DNA of 64,000 nucleotides from Levilactobacillus enshiensis (GCF_007115095.1 NZ_SULH01000001.1:1-64000), one strand, 5' to 3'; positions 45,730 through 55,238 are shown, counted from the stretch's first letter. The notes: a model not told the origin generated them from the sequence alone. Translations and numbers: made by a program.

Positions 45730-45939
45730 GTGAGTTGCAAGCCTCCTTAGACTGTTGTTTTCTGAAAGGTAAATTGAATTTAGCACAAGTGATTATGATT
45801 CTAACATATATTTTCAGAAAATTCAGGTCACAGAAGTGATGAAAGTAGTTGGAGAAATGTCAGTAATCATCGATTTAAATACATAGAAAATTATGAATGC
45901 GTCTGCTGTAATCGCTGTTATATAGGCTTTTTAATAAAC
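45730..45939. other. AT-rich intergenic stretch
   Basis: Separates a leftward membrane protein from the rightward giant gene; no ORF or hairpin of note. Confidence 0.3.
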
Positions 45940-46030
45940 ACGTAAAGGTTGTGTAGATGAATTGTACAGGGTTAGTGTAGTTACCCAAATCGCATGAAAA
46001 CTCGGGTAAACTGTGCAGTATGCTATTTCG
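45940..46030 (+). promoter_or_regulatory. Upstream element shared by the two giant phosphatase genes, copy 2
   Basis: Gapless counterpart of 35371-35461; TATGCT (46019-46024) occupies the place of TATCCT in copy 1. The start codon is 73 bases after CTATTTCG here and 80 in copy 1. Confidence 0.6.
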
Positions 46031-46095
46031 ATTATGAACGGTCGAAGTGCCAAATTGTATATTTGCAGACAAATTCAGAAGGGATTTTGAGATAG

Positions 46096-49000
46096 ATGAC
46101 TACCCGAGGAAGACAATTACGAGCAACACTCGCAACTGCTCTAGTATTGATGCCATTGCTGACACCGGTGGCGCATGCGCAAACGAGTATGACCCATCAG
46201 ATTTTGGCAAGTCAAGTGGCGGCTAAGGCTGAAACCACCAAAGCCGTAGATGTAAAGGGGAATACGTTTGAACAAACTGGAAATCAATTAGCCTCAGGAA
46301 TCAAAGAAACCAAGGTAACCTACAAGAACACGGCAGGTGATCGTACGGTCATGCATTCTGTATCGGTCGATTTAAAGGATAAGACCGCTGGATTGTACGC
46401 CGGGACAATGGATGATGGCAAAGACATCGGTTTACAGACGGTTCGCGGTGAAGCCGAGGCAGCAATCAAAAATGGTCATCAAGTAGTTGCCGGGCTTAAC
46501 GCGGATTTCTTTAACATGGGAACGGGTGAACCGTCCGGAAGTGTCGTTAAGGATGGTGTCGAAATTCATGCGGCAAAGGCAGATAGTGGCGAAGCCTTCT
46601 TTGGGGTTAAGAAGAATGGTGAAGCCATGATTGGCGATCAGGGGCAATATGACGCCGTGAAGGGTGATTTACAACAAGCCTTGGGTGGTTTAGGAATCTT
46701 GGTGAAACAAGGTGTCGTTCAGACTGGTCTGACACAGTATGGCGATAACTTTGCTGCCCGTAGCGCTGTGGGTATTCGTGCAGATGGCACTGTGTTCTTC
46801 GTCACCATTGATGGGAAGCAATCGCCGTACTCTAATGGAATGACAACGGCGGAACTCGCAGAGACGATGAAGGACCAAGGCGCCGTTGACGCATTGAACC
46901 TTGATGGTGGTGGGTCCGCAACGTACTTATCCCGAACACCGGGTGACAAAGACTTGAGTTTAAAGAACAAGCCTTCCGATGGTGAAGAGCGTAAGGTTGC
47001 CAACAGTTGGCTGATTACGACAACTGAAAAGTCTGACCATACTTTTGACCGTGCACAGGTAACGCCTAAGGATCAAGTGTACACGCCAGAGTCAACTATC
47101 AATTTCACGGCCAAAGGGGTCGATAAGGCTGGTTATGATGCAGAATTACCGGCTGACGCAACTTGGTCGCTACAAGACAAGAGCTTAGGTGAAATCGATG
47201 CGAAAACCGGTGCGTTTAAGTCAAATGGTAAAAGTGGTGACGTTACCGCTAATTTAGTTCATGACGGTAAAACGGTTGGTCAAGCAACGGTCACGGTGGC
47301 AACGCCAGATACGATTGAATTCTTAAACAAGAAGTTGAGTTTAAAGACGGACTTTGTCGCCTCATTGGGAATGACTGCCCGTTATAAGGGCCGCGATGTC
47401 ACATTGAAGGCCGGCGATATCGACTGGAACTTGCCTGCAGAGTTAGGGACAATTGACGATAAAAACCAGTTACATACGGCTGGTAAGCATGCCAAGGGAA
47501 CGATTACGGCGACGGTTGCTGGCACTAAGATTTCAGAATCATTAGAAGTTCAAATTGGGCAATTGCCTGTTGTTCTGTATGATTTTGAAAATGGACTAGG
47601 TGATTGGTCAGTTGGAAGCGCCAAGCGTGGGGAACAAAATAACTTGTCACTAGCAAGTCCAGAGAATGGACAGGTTCGCTTTGGAGACCACGCTATGGAG
47701 GTCAAATTCGACTTCACAACTGGACAACAGGGAACTACGTTAGGTGCTTACGCTGGGCCAAAAGATAAGAAGGAAATTCCGGGCGTTCCAACAGCAATTG
47801 GAATGTGGGTTTATGCAACACCTGAAGCACAGGGTTACTGGCTAAGAAGCCAAATTTACGATGGCAGTGGGGGATTTAAGCCGCTCAACTTTACTGATCA
47901 AAAGAAGGGAATCGACTGGCTCGGTTGGAAGTATGTGGAAGCCGAAATTCCAGCTAATTATCAAGGACCATATGCGACTTATCCTTCACAAGTTGTGCGG
48001 ATTATGGCGTTAAAGTCTGGTGCCCCAGGTGGCTCACCACAGACCAAAGGAAGCATTTATGTTGATAATATTCGGGCGGTATACGGTGCTAACGTTGACG
48101 ATTTGAAGAGTCCAATTGTGGATAATATTTCCGTTGATGGCAAGACGTTTAAAGATGGTAATATTACAATCACGACCAAGGTACATGACAACCAAGATGA
48201 CCCCAACATGACGGGCATCGACTGGGAAAAGAACAAGATCTATATTGATGGTCAAGATATGACCAGCGATGGTACCAAGTACACCTTCGATCCGGATGGT
48301 ACGTTTACACTGAAGGGTTACCAATACGCTAATGGTACGCACCACGTTAAGGTATCCGTGTACGATAAGTTTGGCAACCGGACGGATAAGGATGCTTACT
48401 TTGAAGTTCACACGAGCAACGAAACTGGAATTAGCTTAGAGGTTGCCAAAAATGTATCGGCTAACTTGGGTAGCACGGTTGGCTTTGACATCATGGCGGA
48501 GAATCTAGCTAAAATTAAGTCTGGCGAATTCACAATTAACGTCGGAAAAGGTTTCCCAGTTAAGGATGTTAAATTTGCCAATGCGTCTAAAGATAATACC
48601 TTTGAATATGACGAAGGTACTGGAATCCTAAAACTACACATTAAGGAAAATAGCCAAGCAAAAGGCACAAACAAGTCGCTGGCACATGTAACGTTAAATA
48701 TTCCGACGGCTACCGAGGCAGATGCAAAACTTGTCTTACAACTTACCAAAGGAACTGCCGAATTTGTCGATGCACCTAACGCAGACATGCTGAGTACTTT
48801 TGCATCGAAGCCAACGCCAATTAAGATTGCAGCCAGTTATCAAATGAAGCTGGGCCAAATGATTGTTGGGGCAGCAGGCACGTTAACTGTAGTTGATGCG
48901 CACAACAAGCCAGTTGGTGGCGCAGTGGTGACGATGACAACGGATGATAAGTCGGTTGAAGTTGGCAAGACTGATAGTCAGGGTCGACTTAAGAGTGACA

Positions 49001-51201
49001 AGTTAACCGAAAAAGCGGGTAAGTTTACGTTGACTGCAGCTATTGGTAGCCATAGTAGTTTCCCAATGCCAGCCCAAGCATTTGCGCCAGTAAAGTCAGA
49101 TACACCTTCTAACTTGCTGACAGGGGCGACGCAAGATCCAACGACGCAAAAGACGGTTACCTGGTTCTCTAATCCTATCGTCGGGAAGCAAGCAGCAATC
49201 ATGCAAATTGCGCCTTCTAAGGATTATGCGGATAAAAAGGAAAAGGCATTTAAGGACTATAAGGGTGAACAAAAGACATTTACCTACGTCAGTGATAGCA
49301 AGGCAGTTTCTGTAAATAGTGTGACTGCCAAAGACCTGAAGCCAGGAACTGACTACACTTTCCGCGTTGGAAATGGCGAGAAATGGTCCGCACCACGCCA
49401 ATTTAAGACGTTAACGGATAGTAAGCAGTTGCGCTTTAATATCTTCGGTGATACGCAGGTCAGCAACGCAGAGCAGTTAGCCGACTTTGACAAGATTATT
49501 CAACGGTTGGAAACAGCTGAACATAAACCGGACTTTGCATTACATGTCGGTGACTTTAACGATGATCAAGCCGTTTTTAATGAGGCTGACATTACGTCAC
49601 AGATGTTTGATAACCATCCCGTGTATGACTCCCTAGATATGATTCACGTCTTAGGGAACCATGAATACATGGGGGATGATGGTAGCAAGGCAACGGCAAT
49701 GCTGGGAACCCCAAGCCATAACGGCGCACCAGTCAACAAGAAGGGAACCTTCTCGGTTGACTACGGTAATATCCACATTGCTTCATTGGGATGGACGAAC
49801 AACGTTGATGAAATGAAGCAAGAATTAGATTGGTTACGCCAAGACATGCAAGCTTCTAACAAGACTTGGAAGATTGTGGCGACCCATCAACCACCATACA
49901 ACAAGAACCCATCTGATTCTGAATCAACGATGTTCCGGAAAATGTTACCACCGGTTTGTGATGAATTAGGTATCGATGTTGTCTTCAGCGGTCATGATCA
50001 TTCCTATGGTCGAACGAAAAAACTTTTTGACAACAAGGAGAATGCAACCAAGGGGACCACGTATCTCGCAGCGGGACATACTGGGGATAAGACGTATGAT
50101 ATCTTACCAAACGAGCCAGGAGCTTGGGCCTTCTTACAAGCTGAAAAGGATAAAAATCAAAAAGTCTATTTGACGGCCGAAGTTAATGACAACCAGATGA
50201 AGATTATTACGCGTGATCCAGATGGTAACCAAGTGGATGCGGTCGATTTAATTGCTAATAAGCATCCACAAACGATTACGGATGGTAACAATGGTCAAGG
50301 TGGTGGGACTGATACAGGCAAGCCAACGCCACCAACAAAGCCAACGGAACCAGGCAAGCCAACGCCACCGACAAAACCGACGGTACCAAGTAAGCCAACA
50401 CCACCAACGACGCCAACAGTGCCGGGCAAGCCAACATTACCAACGCATGAAACACCGGCTACAAAACCAACGACTCCTGCAAAGCCAACAGTAACGGCGG
50501 AGACTTCAAAGCCAACGACGTCAACTTCGGCACACAAGAAGTCAACACCATCTGTTGTTACTGCTGTTAAGGGTATGGCCCTTTACCGGAAACCAGACTT
50601 CTCCAAGTCGGGGCGGATTGTGGCTTACCGGCAACAAGCACAAATGCACCAGCCGCAGTTTAAGGTCCTAGGGACAGCTAAGTCTAAAGCAGGGCATTTG
50701 CGTTACCATGTTCGCGATGTGAACAAAAAGTCTAAGAGCTATGGTAAGACTGGGTATATCACGGCTAGTTCCAAGTACATTCAGTCGGCAACATATACCA
50801 AAGCTGCTAAGATGATTACAGTGATCAACGCCAAGGGACTCAATGCTTATAGCAACGGCAAACTGTCTGGTAAGACGAAGCATCATTATCGTCAAGGCCA
50901 GGTGTTAAAGGTGAAACGAATTGTCCGTCAAAATGGCAAGTACAGTTTCCAATTAACCAATAAACAGTACGTTTCAGCTAATAAGCAAGACGTTCAAACT
51001 GGTAAGCACACGAAGCCAAAGACAATTACGGTAAAACAGAGTATCAATCTTTACCGTGATGTTAACTTCAAGCACAAACTGCACCAAATCTCAGCGAAGA
51101 CGGTGCTTAAAGTGACTGGTTGGGATTACTCTAACAAGGGTGTTCTCCACTACCGAGTTGCTGGCGGCTACGTTACTGCTAGTCATGCTTTAGTCAAGTA
51201 A
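46096..51201 (+). CDS. Giant secreted phosphodiester glycosidase-metallophosphatase with wall-binding tail, copy 2
   Basis: 1,701 residues from an ATG (AAGGGA 12 bases before). Same architecture as 35534: signal peptide ending VAHA; NAGPA glycosidase (GLNADFFNMG, LNLDGGGSATYL); Ig-like domains; jelly-roll (LYDFENGLGDW); cohesin-like and SpaA-like parts; FN3; calcineurin-like phosphatase with GDTQ, HVGDFNDD, LGNHEYMGDDG, ATHQPPYN and GHDHSYGR (about 1115-1305). The linker is different: Pro/Thr-rich with repeated GKPTPPTKPT (1401-1481), a wall-spanning type. The tail is a DUF5776 repeat (VRDVNKKSKSYGKTGYIT) and SH3/SLAP-like repeats. LNLDGGGS is LNLDSGGS in copy 1. NAGPA-type domains remove GlcNAc-1-phosphate-like caps from phosphodiesters; a teichoic-acid or phosphoglycan substrate is inference. 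Confidence 0.86.
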   Translation: MTTRGRQLRATLATALVLMPLLTPVAHAQTSMTHQILASQVAAKAETTKAVDVKGNTFEQTGNQLASGIKETKVTYKNTAGDRTVMHSVSVDLKDKTAGLYAGTMDDGKDIGLQTVRGEAEAAIKNGHQVVAGLNADFFNMGTGEPSGSVVKDGVEIHAAKADSGEAFFGVKKNGEAMIGDQGQYDAVKGDLQQALGGLGILVKQGVVQTGLTQYGDNFAARSAVGIRADGTVFFVTIDGKQSPYSNGMTTAELAETMKDQGAVDALNLDGGGSATYLSRTPGDKDLSLKNKPSDGEERKVANSWLITTTEKSDHTFDRAQVTPKDQVYTPESTINFTAKGVDKAGYDAELPADATWSLQDKSLGEIDAKTGAFKSNGKSGDVTANLVHDGKTVGQATVTVATPDTIEFLNKKLSLKTDFVASLGMTARYKGRDVTLKAGDIDWNLPAELGTIDDKNQLHTAGKHAKGTITATVAGTKISESLEVQIGQLPVVLYDFENGLGDWSVGSAKRGEQNNLSLASPENGQVRFGDHAMEVKFDFTTGQQGTTLGAYAGPKDKKEIPGVPTAIGMWVYATPEAQGYWLRSQIYDGSGGFKPLNFTDQKKGIDWLGWKYVEAEIPANYQGPYATYPSQVVRIMALKSGAPGGSPQTKGSIYVDNIRAVYGANVDDLKSPIVDNISVDGKTFKDGNITITTKVHDNQDDPNMTGIDWEKNKIYIDGQDMTSDGTKYTFDPDGTFTLKGYQYANGTHHVKVSVYDKFGNRTDKDAYFEVHTSNETGISLEVAKNVSANLGSTVGFDIMAENLAKIKSGEFTINVGKGFPVKDVKFANASKDNTFEYDEGTGILKLHIKENSQAKGTNKSLAHVTLNIPTATEADAKLVLQLTKGTAEFVDAPNADMLSTFASKPTPIKIAASYQMKLGQMIVGAAGTLTVVDAHNKPVGGAVVTMTTDDKSVEVGKTDSQGRLKSDKLTEKAGKFTLTAAIGSHSSFPMPAQAFAPVKSDTPSNLLTGATQDPTTQKTVTWFSNPIVGKQAAIMQIAPSKDYADKKEKAFKDYKGEQKTFTYVSDSKAVSVNSVTAKDLKPGTDYTFRVGNGEKWSAPRQFKTLTDSKQLRFNIFGDTQVSNAEQLADFDKIIQRLETAEHKPDFALHVGDFNDDQAVFNEADITSQMFDNHPVYDSLDMIHVLGNHEYMGDDGSKATAMLGTPSHNGAPVNKKGTFSVDYGNIHIASLGWTNNVDEMKQELDWLRQDMQASNKTWKIVATHQPPYNKNPSDSESTMFRKMLPPVCDELGIDVVFSGHDHSYGRTKKLFDNKENATKGTTYLAAGHTGDKTYDILPNEPGAWAFLQAEKDKNQKVYLTAEVNDNQMKIITRDPDGNQVDAVDLIANKHPQTITDGNNGQGGGTDTGKPTPPTKPTEPGKPTPPTKPTVPSKPTPPTTPTVPGKPTLPTHETPATKPTTPAKPTVTAETSKPTTSTSAHKKSTPSVVTAVKGMALYRKPDFSKSGRIVAYRQQAQMHQPQFKVLGTAKSKAGHLRYHVRDVNKKSKSYGKTGYITASSKYIQSATYTKAAKMITVINAKGLNAYSNGKLSGKTKHHYRQGQVLKVKRIVRQNGKYSFQLTNKQYVSANKQDVQTGKHTKPKTITVKQSINLYRDVNFKHKLHQISAKTVLKVTGWDYSNKGVLHYRVAGGYVTASHALVK

Positions 51202-51222
51202 ATCAGCTAGAATAGATTGCAA

Positions 51223-51255
51223 GGGAGTCATTACGTGATGTAGTGACTCTTTTTG
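51223..51255 (+). terminator. Terminator of giant phosphatase copy 2
   Basis: GAGTCATTAC...GTAGTGACTC hairpin followed by TTTTT. Confidence 0.85.
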
Positions 51256-51352
51256 CGTTCTGGGTCTCAGAAGGCCTACGCTTCACCCAATAAAGGTGTA
51301 AAATCAAACTACGATTTTACTTCTCGTCAATCTCAAGAAAGCAGGTTAAAAC

Positions 51353-52177
51353 ATGTTTCAGGACATTGCCCCTAAAGTCTTCGACAATCACTATGAACAG
51401 CGGCGAGCACCACGCGCTGATGATTACGTCGTTATTTACAATGATCGTCAGGTTGTCATGTATCAAGCGCGTGCGTTGCCGAAGTTTCAGGAAGTCACGG
51501 TCAAATGGCAGTTGCGGCCAAGCCAGATGACGTACCTCTTTCAAATCGACCAAACAGCGTTTTATTTGGTGGCGGCTAAAGTCGCGCCCGATACAGACTA
51601 TCAATACACAAATGCTCGGGCCTTTCGTAATTTTTCACCGACCTGGTTAGGTTATGCAGGCGCGACCGCTGCTCACCTGGGTTGGTGGTATGAGACTAAC
51701 CAGTTCTGTGGTCGATGTGGGCACGCCATGGTTCCCGACCAGCAAGAACGGGCCATGGATTGTCCGCAGTGTGGGCAGAAAATATATCCGCGAATTTCGC
51801 CAGTTGTGGTGGTCGGGGTTACCAGCGGCGATAAGATTTTGTTGACGAAATACCTAACGGGTTACCAACCATACACGTTGATCTCTGGTTTCGTTGAAAT
51901 TGGTGAGACCCTTGAAGATGCCGTGCGCCGTGAGGTTCATGAAGAGGTGGGACTAGATATTCGCAACATTCATTACTATGGTAGCCAGCCCTGGGCCTTC
52001 TCCGAGTCGCTACTTATGGGCTTCTTCGCCGAGCTGGACCAGCCGGAAGCCATTCAATTGGAACATGATGAATTGGCCCAAGCCAAGTGGTTTGATCGCA
52101 ACGACACTCCCGATGAAGGAGCCAAGTTTATTTTAGCTTGGGAAATGCGACAGGCGTTCCGGCATGCGCAAGCCTAA
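51353..52177 (+). CDS. nudC: NAD(+) diphosphatase, Nudix family
   Basis: 274 residues, standard for NudC. Hydrolyses NAD(H) to NMN(H) and AMP and removes NAD caps from RNA. Rudimentary N-terminal domain, a zinc ribbon with CGRCG (about 119-123) and CPQCG (137-141), the Nudix box GFVEIGETLE...REVHEEVGL and the family-specific SQPWAFSESLLMGF. All metal-binding Glu are present. AGCAGG site is modest. 75 bases upstream of the methionine aminopeptidase gene, with a possible promoter (TATACTG) in between. Confidence 0.94.
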   Translation: MFQDIAPKVFDNHYEQRRAPRADDYVVIYNDRQVVMYQARALPKFQEVTVKWQLRPSQMTYLFQIDQTAFYLVAAKVAPDTDYQYTNARAFRNFSPTWLGYAGATAAHLGWWYETNQFCGRCGHAMVPDQQERAMDCPQCGQKIYPRISPVVVVGVTSGDKILLTKYLTGYQPYTLISGFVEIGETLEDAVRREVHEEVGLDIRNIHYYGSQPWAFSESLLMGFFAELDQPEAIQLEHDELAQAKWFDRNDTPDEGAKFILAWEMRQAFRHAQA

Positions 52178-52251
52178 GCCACTGGAATTTTTCTTTTCGG
52201 TCAGGTAAGGTATACTGAAATTAAGCACAACTACCGTTCAGGAGGGACACT

Positions 52252-53049
52252 ATGATTACACTAAAATCAACCCGTGAAATTAACGGCATGCAGGCCGCTG
52301 GCGACATTTTGGCCGGCCTCTTTCACGCGTTAGCCGATTACATCAAGCCCGGTATTACGACTTGGGACATCGACCACTTTTCTTACCAATACATTATTGA
52401 CCACGACGCTACGCCAGGAGAACTGAATTTTGAAGGCTACAAGTACTCGACCTGTGTCAGCGTCAATGACATGATCTGTCACGGTTGTCCCAGCAAAGAC
52501 ATTCTGATTAAGCAGGGCGACTTGATCAAAGTCGATACAGTCATCGACTACCACGGCTACCTCAGTGACGCTTGCCACGCTTTTGTGGCGGGTGAAGCTT
52601 CTGCCGAGGTTCAAAAATTAATGGATGTGACGCTGAAATCCCTGTATCTCGGTATCGACCAAGCCGTTGTCGGTAATCGTATCGGTGATATTGGCCATGC
52701 CATTCAAGCCTATGCCGAAGATGAATTGGGCTACGGCGTCGTACGTGACTACGTGGGCCATGGCATCGGGCCAACCATGCATGAAGATCCAGACGTTCCC
52801 CATTATGGTAGAGCAGGCCACGGGACGCGGTTAAAGGCCGGCATGACCATTACCATTGAACCGATGATCAACGTGGGCGATTGGGGCTGTAGTGATCCCG
52901 CCGATGATGGTTGGACGATTCGGACCATCGATGGTAGTTTGAGCTGCCAGTATGAACACACGCTGGTCGTGACCGACAATGGCCCAAAGATTTTGACGTC
53001 GTTTGACCATGAGTTGGATGCGAAGTATTTGTGGCAAGCAACGGACTAA
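52252..53049 (+). CDS. map: Type I methionine aminopeptidase
   Basis: 265 residues. Removes the initiator Met from nascent proteins. Pita-bread fold with metal ligands in KVDTVIDYHGYLSDACHAF (two Asp), GHGIGPTMHEDP (His), TIEPMINVG (Glu) and CQYEHTLVV (Glu). The second ligand region reads LSDACH instead of the usual HGDxxxT, a variation seen in lactobacillar second MetAP copies, so this may be the accessory enzyme. CAGGAGGGA precedes the ATG. Confidence 0.92.
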   Translation: MITLKSTREINGMQAAGDILAGLFHALADYIKPGITTWDIDHFSYQYIIDHDATPGELNFEGYKYSTCVSVNDMICHGCPSKDILIKQGDLIKVDTVIDYHGYLSDACHAFVAGEASAEVQKLMDVTLKSLYLGIDQAVVGNRIGDIGHAIQAYAEDELGYGVVRDYVGHGIGPTMHEDPDVPHYGRAGHGTRLKAGMTITIEPMINVGDWGCSDPADDGWTIRTIDGSLSCQYEHTLVVTDNGPKILTSFDHELDAKYLWQATD

Positions 53050-53172
53050 TGACGATTTTGTTACGATTTCTAAGAATGTCGCTATTGCGTATAATTGATC
53101 AGTACGTCGGCTAGTTTCTTTAGTCGGCGTGCTGATTTTTTTGTCACTAATTTGTTGAAGGCGTGTTTATTT

Positions 53173-53429
53173 TTGAAATTTCAACAACGGTTACCACAGA
53201 ACTTACGGGAAACAATCTTATTTATGGCGATTATCTCACTGATTTCAGTCAACCTGATTGCACCGGTCAGATTACGACAGACCCCATCATTCATTTTGTA
53301 GTGAAATGGCCCCGGAATTTCACCATTGCTTTTATCATTGAGGCCTTCATTGTCCAACCCATCGCCCGTTTTGTGATGGCTAACGTCCACCGTTTTGCAA
53401 CAAATAGTGTGTCAAATAAGGTGCGTTAA
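53173..53429 (+). pseudogene. Frameshifted DUF2798-type membrane protein gene
   Basis: A first frame (TTG at 53173) reads LPQNLRETILFMAIISLISV and LIAPV, then runs to a stop. The expected continuation lies in another frame: WPRNFTIAFIIEAFIVQPIA and RFVMANVHRF, ending at 53429. Together they match the two-helix layout of DUF2798 proteins (helix one, hinge, then a second helix with V/A-P-A-R/K end). The switch falls between about 53270 and 53310. One frameshift is enough to explain it; a sequencing error is the alternative. Confidence 0.6.
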
Positions 53430-53512
53430 ACGCCGTCATGCCGCGAATGCTACAAACCCGAGCTTGTCGATTAACGTCATTTTCGGTAAGCTATTTTGTG
53501 GAGGCGGGGCTA

Positions 53513-54154
53513 ATGAACTTTGCGGACAACTTAAAAAGTGTCCGGCATCAGCAAGGGATGACGCAAGCGGATGTCGCGACCGAATTACATGTTTCACGGA
53601 AGACCATTTCAAGTTGGGAAAATGGGCGAACCTATCCGGACATCCTAACGCTGGTAAAACTAGGGGACGTTTATCAGATTTCACTAGATCGTTTGATGAA
53701 AGAGGACTTGGGAATGGCACAACATTATCAACATCAAGAAAAGGTTAGTCGGTGGAATGACCGCGTCGTGGAAACGACCATTTATGCGAATATTGCGTTT
53801 CTATTTCTCACTTATATCTTGCTCTTTTTACCAGGACATCGGTTGGGGGCACTTGCTGGTTGCTTAATGTTAATCAATCTGATTATTTTGGCTCCAGCCT
53901 ACCATGACTTCGCTGCGTGGCGAGTTCATGGCTGGCACCTGGCCTTAATCACGATCATGGCAATTATTCTGAACACGGTCATCGTGGTCACAGTTAGTGG
54001 GCAACCGGAAGCTAGCTTGTTAGCATCGAATGCAGCCAACGGCGCCGCGAGTGCCGGGTACGCCGTTGGTTACGTGGTTGGCCGCGTTATTTGTGTTGGG
54101 ACCTTAACGGTTAGCGGCATTTTTGCCATCTATGGACGGGCTAAGCCAGTATAA
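53513..54154 (+). CDS. XRE-family HTH regulator with membrane domain
   Basis: 213 residues from ATG 53513 (GGAGGCGGGG upstream; earlier in-frame starts lack a site). Residues 1-62 are a Cro/CI-type helix-turn-helix (MTQADVATELHVSRKTISSW, NGRTYPDILTLVKLGDVY); a linker leads to four hydrophobic helices (about 85-210). Membrane-bound XRE proteins of this layout occur widely in lactobacilli, often regulating a small neighbouring membrane gene; here the neighbour is the broken DUF2798 gene. Ligand and targets unknown. Confidence 0.85.
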   Translation: MNFADNLKSVRHQQGMTQADVATELHVSRKTISSWENGRTYPDILTLVKLGDVYQISLDRLMKEDLGMAQHYQHQEKVSRWNDRVVETTIYANIAFLFLTYILLFLPGHRLGALAGCLMLINLIILAPAYHDFAAWRVHGWHLALITIMAIILNTVIVVTVSGQPEASLLASNAANGAASAGYAVGYVVGRVICVGTLTVSGIFAIYGRAKPV

Positions 54155-54223
54155 ATTGGCCTATACCAAGTGCCTTTCTCATGGTATAGTTGACCTAAAC
54201 GAAAATCAGAGGGGCGAAGCGAT

Positions 54224-55033
54224 TTGTACAAGATTATTACGAGTGATTTAGATGAAACGTTGCTGCGAAAAGATGGCACGGTCTCACAGGCCAACATCGA
54301 CGCAATTACCGCGGCCTCGGCGCAAGGGGTTAAATTTGTTCCCAATACGGGCCGGAGTTTTACCAGTATTCAGGACTTGCTGCAACAACTGCATCTTTAT
54401 CAGCAGCCGAATGAATACGTCGTCTCGTACAACGGTGGTGCCGTGATCGAGAACCAAGGCAACCGCGTCATTGTCAGCAATGCCATGCCATTTGACGAGG
54501 CACAGCGGGTCTTTGACATCATGCGCCAGTACGATGTCGACATTCACGTCTACACGCTAGATCACTTGTATATTTATCAGCCACGGACTGACGATAGGCA
54601 TTATTTGCAAACGCGGGGCGTTCACTTCGACGAAATGGTGGGAGCGTTTGACCAATTTAAGGATGATCAGATTATGAAGGTCATCGCCATGAATCCGAAC
54701 TTCAGTGTGCGACAGGAGATGTTGCAGGCCGTGACGGCGGCCTTTGATGGGCAGATCAACTGTACTTACTCTTCGGGAATCTACATGGAGGTCAACCATT
54801 TCGGCGTCGATAAGGGGACTGCGATTCTGGACCTTGGTAAGCAACTGGGCGTGACGGCCGCTGAAATCATTGCTATTGGGGATAATGCCAATGACTTGGG
54901 CATGCTGACGAAGGTCGGGTTGCCAATTTCAGTGGCGAATGGCATCGATGAGGTCAAGCAAGTTGCGAAATTTGTCACGCCGAACGACTACGAACGTGGC
55001 GTTGCGGATGCCATTGAAAAGTTTATTTTATAA
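54224..55033 (+). CDS. Cof-type HAD-IIB family phosphatase
   Basis: 269 residues from a TTG (AGAGGGGCGAAG upstream). Haloacid dehalogenase fold with motif I SDLDETLL (Asp nucleophile and acid/base), motif II PNTGRSF, motif III Lys in FGVDKGTAI and motif IV IGDNANDLGML. The C2B cap is between motifs II and III. Cytoplasmic enzymes of this class dephosphorylate sugar phosphates, FMN/PLP or act in pyrimidine metabolism; the substrate cannot be assigned from sequence. Confidence 0.9.
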   Translation: MYKIITSDLDETLLRKDGTVSQANIDAITAASAQGVKFVPNTGRSFTSIQDLLQQLHLYQQPNEYVVSYNGGAVIENQGNRVIVSNAMPFDEAQRVFDIMRQYDVDIHVYTLDHLYIYQPRTDDRHYLQTRGVHFDEMVGAFDQFKDDQIMKVIAMNPNFSVRQEMLQAVTAAFDGQINCTYSSGIYMEVNHFGVDKGTAILDLGKQLGVTAAEIIAIGDNANDLGMLTKVGLPISVANGIDEVKQVAKFVTPNDYERGVADAIEKFIL

Positions 55034-55040
55034 TGTAGCA

Positions 55041-55072
55041 GGGCCGGAAAATTAACTTCCTGGCCTTTTTTG
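55041..55072 (+). terminator. Terminator of HAD phosphatase gene
   Basis: GGGCCGGAA / TTCCTGGCC hairpin followed by TTTTTT. Confidence 0.8.
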
Positions 55073-55078
55073 TCCGAC

Positions 55079-55107
55079 TTGACAGGTTCCACAATCTCCC
55101 GTATGGT
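55079..55107 (+). promoter_or_regulatory. Promoter of the leader peptide-MFS transcript
   Basis: TTGACA (55079-55084), 17-base spacer, TATGGT (55102-55107). Confidence 0.8.
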
Positions 55108-55141
55108 AGGACAATATTACACTGAGAGGGGGGCTAGCCTC

Positions 55142-55207
55142 ATGAATTTAGAAAAATTAATGGCGTGTGTCCCCGCAAACGGGCAAGGACGTTTTTCCGT
55201 AGAGTAA
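55142..55207 (+). CDS. 21-residue leader peptide ahead of the MFS drug pump
   Basis: Short ORF with a strong GAGAGGGGGG site 9 bases before its ATG, beginning MNLEKLMACVPANG and ending FSVE, stop TAA at 55205. It sits between a consensus-type promoter and the transporter and its last codons form the left arm of a hairpin that hides the transporter's ribosome site. This is the layout of ribosome-stalling leader peptides of cat, erm and cmlA genes. No sequence similarity to a known leader was recognised. Confidence 0.6.
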   Translation: MNLEKLMACVPANGQGRFSVE

Positions 55208-55238
55208 ATTTTAAGGAGAAATACGATGAAAAACGTCC
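55187..55238 (+). promoter_or_regulatory. Candidate translational attenuator hairpin
   Basis: GGACGTTTTTC (55187-55197) pairs perfectly with GAAAAACGTCC (55228-55238), 11 base pairs. The loop contains the transporter's AAGGAG (55213-55218), and its start codon is at the stem foot. A competing hairpin is possible between GTCC (55169-55172) or CCCG (55172-55175) and the GGAC/CGGG segment upstream. Confidence 0.65.

Noticed and set aside
53095-53301. Independent 68-residue gene
   Set aside because: It lacks a ribosome site and its credible part is the first half of the frameshifted DUF2798 gene.
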